From: JADJPL01 sp964607915 | Lineage (GTDB): Bacteria > Bacteroidota > Bacteroidia > Chitinophagales > Saprospiraceae | Reading direction: 5' to 3' | Length of the DNA: 8,529 nt | Assembly: GCA_964607915.1 (NCBI GenBank) | Contig: CAZSMU010000153.1 | Coordinates: forward strand, 1-8,529 | Shown here: in pieces, positions 1 to 5,760 of the stretch | How positions within the stretch are numbered: the first letter of the stretch is position 1 | How the letters are laid out: each line of letters begins with the position of its first letter | The notes under the pieces: model-generated | What the model was told of the DNA's origin: nothing | The model's database searches: none | Seen by the model: the letters and a program-made list of their open reading frames with translations, nothing else | Made by a program: the position numbers and the translations under genes

Positions 1-9
1 GTGAAAAAC

Positions 10-85
10 AGACTTGTTGCGCGGGGTCACCGAGGAGGGAAAAAAGAGCCATTTTGACCCCTTGATGACCCCCGGCAACAAGTCT
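10..85. repeat. Palindromic intergenic repeat, copy 1 (complete)
   Basis: The element has 20-bp inverted arms, 10-29 (AGACTTGTTGC followed by GCGGGGTCA) and 66-85, which pair everywhere except two adjacent positions. The 36-nt loop between them carries an A-rich/T-rich core. Read on the minus strand it matches the start of copy 3 at 8474 through 47 to 48 columns, with two single-base gaps and four mismatches before the T tract. It lies about 120 bp beyond the stop of the minus-strand symporter gene. As RNA it would fold into a strong hairpin, so it could terminate or stabilise that transcript. A REP-like or non-autonomous mobile palindrome is the likely class; no transposase is nearby. The family is not one I can name. 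Confidence 0.8.
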
Positions 86-113
86 AATGACGCGCAAAAT
101 TAGAAAATATCCT

Positions 114-150
114 GGCATTGTTTCAGTATTCCGCTTTTTACTGAAATGCC
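114..150 (-). terminator. Possible terminator hairpin of the lspA-symporter operon
   Basis: On the minus strand, bases 150-139 (GGCATTTCAGTA) pair with 128-122 and 118-114, leaving a 3-nt bulge and a loop of about 10 nt. The 12-bp stem sits 55 bp past the symporter stop. It is followed in the minus direction by a T-rich but interrupted stretch (AGGATATTTTCTAATTTT). The stem is clear; the role as terminator is inferred from position and the poor U tract makes it only moderately convincing. The palindromic repeat at 10-85 lies just beyond and may act as a second barrier. Confidence 0.45.
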
Positions 151-204
151 AACCTCTCATGGGCGAAAAAAAAGCGCCTTTTTACTCCTGTACAATTCCC
201 GATC

Positions 205-1698
205 TCAAAGTTTCACCTCGGCATCCTGCCGGCTCGATATGGCCAACAGGCCCAGGAAGGTGAGCACACCGTTCAGCAGCAGTACGAGAAAACCAAAGGT
301 GAACCCGGCAAAAAGCTGGGCGGAGTATTTGTCCAGTACAAAGGTCAATATCGGTGCCGCTACGCAGACGGGGATTACCCAGCCATCCCGGATTTTCCGA
401 CGCGTCAATATGCCAAAGGAAAAAAGCCCTAACAAGGGCCCATAGGTGAATCCTGCCGCCCGGAATAGGGCGCTCAGGATAGCGTCGTTGTTCAATTGTT
501 TGAAAATGAGTATGATAGCTAGTAGCAGCAGAGAAAAACCAAGATGCACCATCGTGCGCTTCCGCTTCTTGTCGGCCTCGCTTTCCTGCGACTTTTCAAA
601 GTTGAGAAAATCCACGCAAAATGCCGTGGTCAAAGCGGCGAGCGCAGAGTCCGAACTGGCATACGTGGCCGCCGTAATCCCGAGTATAAAGAAAACACCG
701 ACAATGGGCGCAAAATGGGTCAGCGCCAGGGTGGGATAGACCAGGTCGGTCTTCGAGGGGGCCTCCATACCAATCTGCTCCATGTAGATGTACAACATCG
801 CTCCCAAGGTCATGAACAGGATATTCGTCAAAACCATGATGAGGGTGAAGACAAACATATTCTTTTGCGCTTCCCCCAAATTTTTACACGACAGGTTCTT
901 CTGCATAATGTCCTGGTCCAGGCCCGACATGGTCAGCGTGATGAGCGCCCCGCTGAAAAACTGCTTGAAAAAGTTGTTGGGGTCACTCCACCCTCCTTCA
1001 AAAAAGAAGACCTGCGAATACTTGCTCTGGCTGATTTTGGAAAAAATCCCCCCAATGCCCATGTCCATGGTCTGGGCTACGGTGATGATGGTGAGCACCA
1101 ACGCTGCCAACAAAAAGAGCGTCTGAAGGGTGTCTGTCCAGATAATCGTACTCATGCCGCCCCGAAAAGTATAGGTCCATATCAGGGCAATCGTGATCAA
1201 CACAGTAGCCCAAAAAGGGATGCCAAAGGGGGCCAACACGAAGTCGTGCATGATGGACGCGGCTAAAAAAAGGCGGAACGCCGCACCAATGGTTCTGGAA
1301 ATGAGAAAGTAGGCAGACCCCGTTTTATATGAATAGAACCCAAAACGGCTCTCTAAATAGGTGTATATCGAAGTGAGGTTCATCCTGTAGTACAGGGGCA
1401 TGAGCACGGTGCCAATGGCCAGATATCCCAACATGTACCCAAATACGACCTGTAAATAGGAAAAGGACATATTCAGGCCTTCCCCACCGACCACGCCGGG
1501 AGTAGAGACAAACGTCACCCCGGAAATGGACGTTCCAATCATGCCTATGGCTACCAACAGCCAAGGGGCATTCCTGCCCGCAAGAAAAAAGGAAGAACTG
1601 TCGGTCTTTTTTGCCGTAACCAGGGAAATGCCAATCAACATCACGAAATAGACCAGCACAATGCCCAGAATCAGACCGGGCGTGAGAGATGAAACCAT
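205..1698 (-). CDS. Sodium:solute symporter (SSS family) of unknown substrate
   Basis: A 497-aa integral membrane protein with about 13 hydrophobic segments, the usual size and topology for the SSS/SLC5 family (LeuT-type fold, Na+-driven uptake in the inner membrane). Family marks in order: an LAGRN motif after the first helix (39-43), a GTSISGVTF segment near 55-63, the signature RGGMSTIIWTDTLQ (179-192), a SGLDQDIMQKNL segment (258-269), and ATYASSDSALAALTT (344-358), the region where family members hold the conserved Na2-site Ser/Thr residues. A charged loop (EKSQESEADKKRKR) lies at 368-381. The ATG at 1698 is the first residue before the first helix and lies 13 bp after lspA, so the two are probably co-transcribed. 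The substrate (sugar, proline, pantothenate, sialic acid or other) cannot be read from the sequence. Confidence 0.92.
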   Translation of the reverse strand: MVSSLTPGLILGIVLVYFVMLIGISLVTAKKTDSSSFFLAGRNAPWLLVAIGMIGTSISGVTFVSTPGVVGGEGLNMSFSYLQVVFGYMLGYLAIGTVLMPLYYRMNLTSIYTYLESRFGFYSYKTGSAYFLISRTIGAAFRLFLAASIMHDFVLAPFGIPFWATVLITIALIWTYTFRGGMSTIIWTDTLQTLFLLAALVLTIITVAQTMDMGIGGIFSKISQSKYSQVFFFEGGWSDPNNFFKQFFSGALITLTMSGLDQDIMQKNLSCKNLGEAQKNMFVFTLIMVLTNILFMTLGAMLYIYMEQIGMEAPSKTDLVYPTLALTHFAPIVGVFFILGITAATYASSDSALAALTTAFCVDFLNFEKSQESEADKKRKRTMVHLGFSLLLLAIILIFKQLNNDAILSALFRAAGFTYGPLLGLFSFGILTRRKIRDGWVIPVCVAAPILTFVLDKYSAQLFAGFTFGFLVLLLNGVLTFLGLLAISSRQDAEVKL

Positions 1699-1711
1699 GG
1701 ATTATTGCGTT

Positions 1712-2281
1712 TTATTTGGGTGATTCACTGCCTTCTTCCGGGGCAGGCTCAGACCCGCTATCCAGGCTTTCGGATGCTGCCTCGGTATCTTTTGCCTCCA
1801 CCGGATGGGGCTTGCTGAAAATAGTGGCTATCATCATGAGCAGGCCGGTCATGATCGCTACGTCCGCCACATTGAAAATGCCGGTGCGCAAGTTCCCAAT
1901 GCCCATATTCATGAAATCAACTACATGCCCTTCCGCAATGCGGTCGTAAATATTGCTGCCGCCACCGCCTAATATGAACCCAAAGGCTACCTGCGACCAG
2001 GGGGGCATGTTCGGTGCGGTGATGGCGTAATAAAAAATATAAAGCAAAACCGCTATCGGCAGGATGGCCAATACCCAATAGCGGACTCCTTCGTGCAAAT
2101 CCGCACCCAAACTTAAAAATGCCCCCTCGTTCAGCGCGTATTGAAGGCGGAATACATCGCCCCGATACGAACGTGGATAAGCGTTCAAGAGGTGGGCCGT
2201 CGCCCAGGCTTTCGTCCAACGGTCAAGCCCAAGTATTGGCAGGATGGGCAGGAAGAGCCAGAACAGTCGCTTCCAGTACAT
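1712..2281 (-). CDS. lspA: Lipoprotein signal peptidase (signal peptidase II)
   Basis: LspA is the inner-membrane aspartyl protease that removes the signal peptide from prolipoproteins after Lgt has lipidated the +1 cysteine. The 189-aa product has four hydrophobic segments and the family motifs in order: D20-R-W-T-K, NEGAF (51-55), GGGGSN-IYDR (105-114), V-V-D122-F and F-N-x-A-D140. D122 and D140 correspond to the catalytic aspartate pair (Asp124 and Asp143 in the Pseudomonas enzyme). The catalytic core ends near residue 157. The last 30 or so residues form an acidic Glu/Ser/Pro-rich tail absent from the short E. coli enzyme, probably cytoplasmic and disordered. The start at 2281 puts the first membrane helix right at the N terminus, as expected. 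It is the first gene of a minus-strand pair with the symporter. The assignment is firm. Confidence 0.96.
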   Translation of the reverse strand: MYWKRLFWLFLPILPILGLDRWTKAWATAHLLNAYPRSYRGDVFRLQYALNEGAFLSLGADLHEGVRYWVLAILPIAVLLYIFYYAITAPNMPPWSQVAFGFILGGGGSNIYDRIAEGHVVDFMNMGIGNLRTGIFNVADVAIMTGLLMMIATIFSKPHPVEAKDTEAASESLDSGSEPAPEEGSESPK

Positions 2282-2333
2282 ATATATTTCGTTTTATCTC
2301 CGGCGAAAATACAAGTTCTCCGTATAAATGTGC

Positions 2334-2341
2334 TATCTTTC
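2334..2341 (+). promoter_or_regulatory. Candidate -7 box for the DUF819 gene
   Basis: TATCTTTC matches the Bacteroidota -7 consensus TAnnTTTG except for the last base. It lies in the 219-bp region between divergent lspA and the DUF819 gene, on the plus strand. I see no good TTG-type -33 box at the usual distance. Transcription from here would give a leader of about 155 nt to the ATG at 2501, or about 75 nt to the ATG at 2420. Confidence 0.35.
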
Positions 2342-2500
2342 GCAGGATTCGCCGCAGAACGGGGCAAAAACATGCGTTTTGTTGCAAACTATCCTACGCC
2401 AAAAAGGGTGTGATTCAAAATGTCGTATGGATGGGGTGTCTCTCAGATGCTTCCCAGCATAGATAGCGATATTTTGAACTACACCCGCCAAAAAGCACTT

Positions 2501-3772
2501 ATGCAACCTTACTTTACCAATGACGCCGTTATATTTGGGCTCCTAATTGTCGTACTAGCCCTGGTATTCTGGACTTCCGGACTGGAAAACCGATTCTGGA
2601 AAACCCTCTACCGCTTTGTGCCGCCTTTGTTGTTGTGCTATTTCATCCCCGCCCTGCTGCACTGGCCGCTGGGCCTTATCTCAGGAGAGGAGTATCCCAA
2701 TGGCGGCAAATCGCAGTTATACTCCGTAGCGTCCAACTACTTGCTGCCGGCCTCGCTCATCATGCTTTGTATCAGCATTGATTTCAAAGCCCTGCTCAGG
2801 CTGGGGCCAAAAGCCTTGATTATGTTCCTGGCCGGTACCCTGGGGGTAATCGTCGGCGGACCAGTGGCGCTCCTGCTCGTCGTCAAAGTGGCGCCCGGCT
2901 TGATACCAACTTCCCCCGACCTGCTGTGGAAGGGCTTGTCCACCATCGCAGGCAGCTGGATCGGAGGGGGAGCCAACCAGGCTGCCATGAAGGAGATTTT
3001 CCTGGTCCCGGATAACCTGTTCGCTACTATGATCGTAGTGGATGTGGTCGTAGCCAATATCTGGATGGGCTTCCTGCTCTATGGCGCAAGCCGCTATAAA
3101 GAGATTGACGCCTGGATGAAAGCAGATAATTCTGCTGTGGAAACGTTGCGCGAAACAGTGGAAAAGTTTCAGACGAGCAGTGCCAAAATCCCGACTACCA
3201 CGGAGTGGTTCTTGCTGCTGGCAGCCGCGTTCGGCGGTACTGCTTTCTCACATTGGGGAGCCGATTTGATTATGCCGGCCCTGGAAGCCCATCGTGCAAG
3301 TCTGACCGCTATGCGCCTCGAATCCATTATATCCGGATTTTTCTGGATGGTCGTCCTCGCTACTACGGTCGGACTACTCCTTTCCTTTACGTCCGCCAGG
3401 AGACTGGAAGGGGTGGGCGCTTCTAAAATAGGTAGTATATTTTTGTATATTCTCGTCGCTACCATTGGCATGAAAATGGACATCGGCCAAATCTTGCAGA
3501 ACATGGGCCTCTTCGCCGTGGGCATCGTCTGGATGCTGATTCACGTCAGTGTCCTGCTCATCGTTGGACGGCTAATCCGAGCGCCATTCTTCTTCCTCGC
3601 CGTGGGCAGCCAGGCAAATATCGGGGGCGCAGCATCGGCACCGGTCGTGGCATCCGCTTTCAGCCCCGCCCTGGCTCCGGTGGGTGTCCTGCTCGCAGTC
3701 CTTGGCTACGCCCTGGGTACTTACGGAGCGCTGATCAGTGCGTTTTTGATGCAGGCAGTCTACGGGTCTTGA
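2501..3772 (+). CDS. DUF819 family integral membrane protein (putative transporter)
   Basis: From the ATG at 2501 the product is 423 aa, very hydrophobic with about ten membrane segments, and fits the DUF819 (YjcL-like) family of uncharacterised inner-membrane proteins. Recognisable marks are the N-terminal TNDAVIFG (6-13), SIDFKALLRLGPKALIMFLAG near 92-112, GSWIGGGANQAAM (151-163) and near the C terminus GSQANIGGAASAPVVA (369-384). The two glycine-rich segments fall in comparable places in the two halves, suggesting an internally duplicated transporter fold. Transport is inferred and the substrate is unknown. An in-frame ATG at 2420 would add 27 residues (ATG at 2447 would add 18). I prefer 2501 because family members begin a few residues before the TNDAV motif and because the extension is neither hydrophobic nor familiar. 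Its stop lies 10 bp from the stop of convergent folB. Confidence 0.85.
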   Translation: MQPYFTNDAVIFGLLIVVLALVFWTSGLENRFWKTLYRFVPPLLLCYFIPALLHWPLGLISGEEYPNGGKSQLYSVASNYLLPASLIMLCISIDFKALLRLGPKALIMFLAGTLGVIVGGPVALLLVVKVAPGLIPTSPDLLWKGLSTIAGSWIGGGANQAAMKEIFLVPDNLFATMIVVDVVVANIWMGFLLYGASRYKEIDAWMKADNSAVETLRETVEKFQTSSAKIPTTTEWFLLLAAAFGGTAFSHWGADLIMPALEAHRASLTAMRLESIISGFFWMVVLATTVGLLLSFTSARRLEGVGASKIGSIFLYILVATIGMKMDIGQILQNMGLFAVGIVWMLIHVSVLLIVGRLIRAPFFFLAVGSQANIGGAASAPVVASAFSPALAPVGVLLAVLGYALGTYGALISAFLMQAVYGS

Positions 3773-3782
3773 CAAAGGGCTT

Positions 3783-4181
3783 TTAGCCGCTGACTTCCAC
3801 ATACGCCCGCTCAACCCGCCCGCCCAGAGGGGGGTGAAACTTGCTCACGCGCACGAGAATAGACTTGACTTCCAGCCGGAACAGGGCGTCGTCGTCGTCC
3901 CGGTTTCTGAACTGCCCTCTTAGCCGCGTCAATATACGGGCTGCCAGGGTCTCGATCAGCTTGACCGGCTTCTTCATCTCTATTTTGCATACTTGATAGA
4001 CGGTCTCGTAACTGAGCGTGGTCTGTATGTCGTCCTCCGGTATTTTGACATCGGGATCCGAACGTACCAGATTGGTATCTATATATACGTCCACCATAAA
4101 TTCCGTCCCGACAACCTGCTCTTCCGGATAGAAACCGTGGTACCCGTAAAAACGCATCCCCTCAAGGGCTATTTTTGGCAT
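3783..4181 (-). CDS. folB: Dihydroneopterin aldolase
   Basis: FolB converts 7,8-dihydroneopterin to 6-hydroxymethyl-7,8-dihydropterin and glycolaldehyde in cytosolic folate synthesis; the family works as an octamer. The 132-aa product shows the N-terminal FYGYHGFYPEEQ (11-22) with the active-site Glu at 21, LSYETVYQ with Tyr58, LIETLAARI with the pterin-anchoring Glu77, and VRVSKFHPP with the catalytic Lys114. These correspond to Glu22, Tyr54, Glu74 and Lys100 of the S. aureus enzyme. A short polar insertion with four consecutive Asp (95-98) makes it slightly longer than the usual 120 aa. The reading frame stays open upstream to 4493, but homology begins at MPKIALEG. The start at 4181 (or 4193, three codons plus one earlier) also fits a -7 box at 4202-4209. 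Confidence 0.93.
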   Translation of the reverse strand: MPKIALEGMRFYGYHGFYPEEQVVGTEFMVDVYIDTNLVRSDPDVKIPEDDIQTTLSYETVYQVCKIEMKKPVKLIETLAARILTRLRGQFRNRDDDDALFRLEVKSILVRVSKFHPPLGGRVERAYVEVSG

Positions 4182-4201
4182 GTTACATCGCATTTGAAAT
4201 C

Positions 4202-4209
4202 GAAAGATA
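4202..4209 (-). promoter_or_regulatory. folB: Candidate -7 box for folB
   Basis: Read on the minus strand this is TATCTTTC, one mismatch from TAnnTTTG. A transcript starting about 7 nt downstream would begin near 4195, leaving a leader of roughly 15 nt before the ATG at 4181. It therefore supports the short folB start. No clear -33 box is seen. It sits back to back with the gcdH -7 box at 4223. Confidence 0.4.
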
Positions 4210-4222
4210 CACCTAAAATCCT

Positions 4223-4230
4223 TACCTTTG
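4223..4230 (+). promoter_or_regulatory. gcdH: Candidate -7 box for gcdH
   Basis: TACCTTTG is a full match to the Bacteroidota TAnnTTTG box, followed by GCA as is common in this phylum. Expected initiation near 4237 gives a leader of about 55 nt to the ATG at 4293. A TTTG lies at 4193-4196, but the 26-bp spacing is longer than the usual distance of about 19 to 21 bp, so the -33 element is uncertain. Confidence 0.55.
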
Positions 4231-4292
4231 CAGCGTCGTTTCTGTAATGGACAACTCGGTTTGTGAAACCAACCAAATAAATCACATAAGTT

Positions 4293-5513
4293 ATGAAAGA
4301 GAATGGGGTAGCCGGCGTACATCCCGCCAAATCGTCCAAAGAAGACCGCTTTCAAGGACACGACTATTATGGCGTGGACGATCTCCTGCAGGAAGATCAC
4401 CTCCTGGCCAGGCAGGCCGTTCGCGATTGGGTGAAACAGGAAGTATCGCCCATCATTGAAGGGTACTTCGATCGTGCGGAGTGCCCCAAACATCTGTTCA
4501 AAGGCCTGGCCGAAATCGGGGCCTTCGGCCCAAGCCTGCCGCTAGAATACGGCGGAGGCGGTATGGACGAAATCGCCTATGGCATCATTATGCAGGAACT
4601 GGAAAGGGGCGATTCGGGAATCCGCTCCATGGCCTCCGTGCAGGGCTCTTTGGTGATGTTCCCTATCTATAAATTCGGCTCGGAAGAACAACGCCGCAAA
4701 TACCTGCCCAAACTGGGCAGCGGCGACCTCATCGGATGTTTTGGCCTCACCGAACCAGACCACGGCTCTAACCCCTCCGGAATGGTCACGCATATCCGCG
4801 ACGACGGGGACGCTTATATCCTCAACGGTGCCAAAATGTGGATTACCAACTCCCCCGTGGCAGATGTCGCCGTGGTATGGGCCAAAGACGAGCAGGGTGT
4901 CGTCCGGGGCCTTATCGTGGATAGCGACCTCCCCGGCTTCTCCGCCCCCGAAATCAAAGGCAAACTCTCCCTGCGGGCTTCCGTGACCGGGGAACTGGTG
5001 TTCGAAGATGTACGCGTGCCCAAATCCTGCGTCCTGCCCAATGTCCAGGGCATGAAAGGCCCCCTGTCTTGTCTGAACAAGGCGCGCTACGGAATCGCGT
5101 GGGGTGCCATAGGGGCCGCGATGGATTGCTACGACTCCGCCCTGCGCTACTCCAAAGAGCGGATCCAGTTTGGCCGGCCTATCGCTCAGTTTCAGCTCAC
5201 CCAGAAAAAATTGGCTGAAATGATCACAGAAATCACGAAGGCCCAACTGCTGGCCTGGCGCCTGGGCGCACTTGCCAACCAAGGTAAAGCTACCCCCGCA
5301 CAGATTTCTATGGCTAAGCGCAACAACGTACACATGGCCCTCTCGATAGCGCGCGAAGCACGCCAAATACACGGGGGCATGGGCATCACCAACGAATACC
5401 CCATCATGCGCCACATGATGAACCTCGAATCGGTGGTTACCTACGAGGGAACCCACGATGTCCACCTCCTGATTACCGGACTGGATGTCACCGGGTTGAA
5501 TGCGTTTGAATAG
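4293..5513 (+). CDS. gcdH: Glutaryl-CoA dehydrogenase-type acyl-CoA dehydrogenase
   Basis: A cytosolic FAD enzyme of 406 aa, the normal size. Glutaryl-CoA dehydrogenase oxidises and decarboxylates glutaryl-CoA to crotonyl-CoA in lysine, tryptophan and some aromatic degradation, passing electrons to ETF. The N-terminal helical domain spans about 25-145 and the beta domain 146-255 with the FAD-contacting CFGLTEPDHGSNPSGM (149-164) and WITNSP (183-188). The C-terminal helical domain follows. Diagnostic segments are GIRSMASVQGSLVM (109-122), with Arg111-Ser112 where the human enzyme uses Arg94 for the substrate carboxylate; CLNKARYGIAWG (260-271); FGRPIAQFQLTQKKLAEM (293-310); and TYEGTHDVH (383-391), with Tyr384 and catalytic base Glu385 (human Tyr369/Glu370). 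The ATG at 4293 follows an A-rich leader. The stop codon TAG is the first part of a repeat sequence (5511). A relaxed acyl-CoA substrate is possible but the glutaryl-type residues are all there. Confidence 0.9.
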   Translation: MKENGVAGVHPAKSSKEDRFQGHDYYGVDDLLQEDHLLARQAVRDWVKQEVSPIIEGYFDRAECPKHLFKGLAEIGAFGPSLPLEYGGGGMDEIAYGIIMQELERGDSGIRSMASVQGSLVMFPIYKFGSEEQRRKYLPKLGSGDLIGCFGLTEPDHGSNPSGMVTHIRDDGDAYILNGAKMWITNSPVADVAVVWAKDEQGVVRGLIVDSDLPGFSAPEIKGKLSLRASVTGELVFEDVRVPKSCVLPNVQGMKGPLSCLNKARYGIAWGAIGAAMDCYDSALRYSKERIQFGRPIAQFQLTQKKLAEMITEITKAQLLAWRLGALANQGKATPAQISMAKRNNVHMALSIAREARQIHGGMGITNEYPIMRHMMNLESVVTYEGTHDVHLLITGLDVTGLNAFE

Positions 5514-5530
5514 ACTTGTTGCGCAGGGGG
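5511..5530 (+). repeat. Half copy of the palindromic repeat (copy 2)
   Basis: TAGACTTGTTGCGCAGGGGG repeats the outer arm of the elements at 10-85 and 8474-8529; the first 14 bases equal those of copy 3. I find no opposing arm (GCAACAAGTCT) in the following 240 bp and no A/T core, so only one end is present. The repeat overlaps the end of gcdH: its first three bases are the gene's stop codon. Confidence 0.65.
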
Positions 5531-5690
5531 GCGTATGGATTTATCTCGAACCGCAACGCTGACCGGGCCATACAACTCATTGCTGTGCGTCGAACCCCAT
5601 CTTGTAAACGGTGGGAACCCGGAACTCTTAAAATTATGTAAATTCAGGATAAACACACCAAAATAATAGCTCAAACACGTTCTTTGGACG
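5531..5690. other. Non-coding stretch between gcdH and the OmpA-family gene
   Basis: About 160 bp after the half repeat with no convincing gene. An open frame on the minus strand (5441-5707, 88 aa) crosses the gcdH end and the half repeat, and looks like chance. A weak 6-bp inverted pair (GTATGG at 5533, CCATAC at 5568) and two TCGAACC words (5546 and 5589) are present, but no tRNA-like fold could be built around them. The stretch may be a degraded remainder of the element whose end is at 5511; this is a guess. Confidence 0.3.
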
Positions 5691-5698
5691 TAGATTTG
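5691..5698 (+). promoter_or_regulatory. Candidate -7 box for the OmpA-family gene
   Basis: TAGATTTG is a full match to TAnnTTTG, 62 bp upstream of the ATG at 5761. Initiation near 5705 would put the 18-bp dyad at 5712-5729 inside the first bases of the leader. No TTTG is found at the normal -33 distance, so this rests on the -7 match alone. Confidence 0.4.
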
Positions 5699-5711
5699 TG
5701 TTTTCATATTC

Positions 5712-5729
5712 GTTTAGGCTCGCCTAAAC
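5712..5729. promoter_or_regulatory. Perfect 18-bp dyad (GTTTAGGC-TC-GCCTAAAC)
   Basis: Two 8-bp arms, perfectly complementary, are separated by TC and lie 31 bp before the ATG of the OmpA-family gene, just downstream of a candidate -7 box. It could be a binding site for a dimeric regulator, or a hairpin near the 5' end of the mRNA. A 2-nt loop is too tight for full pairing in RNA, which slightly favours an operator. There is no T tract after it, so a terminator is unlikely. The palindrome itself is certain; the role is inferred. Confidence 0.45.
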
Positions 5730-5760
5730 CTTAAACGCCAAAGCTTTAAACTTGAGAACT

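Noticed and set aside
544..1266. 240-aa open frame antisense to the symporter gene
   Set aside because: Arg/His/Gln-rich shadow translation of membrane-protein codons with no domain pattern.
2420..2500. Longer start for the DUF819 gene
   Set aside because: Possible, but the 27 added residues look unlike the family N terminus, which begins just before TNDAV; kept only as an alternative.
4182..4493. Upstream extension of the folB frame giving a 236-aa protein
   Set aside because: The added 104 residues have no FolB homology, run antisense through the start of gcdH, and cross the folB promoter box. The family begins at MPKIALEG (4181).
4542..5465. 307-aa open frame antisense to gcdH
   Set aside because: Its composition (many His, Gly, Phe, Val) is that of a shadow of GC-rich codons in the opposite strand; no motif is recognisable and gcdH is a firm gene.
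5540..5625. Possible tRNA or tRNA remnant suggested by two TCGAACC words
   Set aside because: Neither strand gives a matching T stem, anticodon arm and acceptor stem; the words are best explained by chance or a degraded repeat.
5441..5707. 88-aa minus-strand frame in the gcdH to OmpA-family gap
   Set aside because: It begins inside the leader region, passes through the half repeat and ends inside gcdH; no family resemblance is seen.
5752..5760. TTG start of the OmpA-family gene
   Set aside because: The ATG three codons later gives a complete normal signal peptide, and TTG starts are uncommon.
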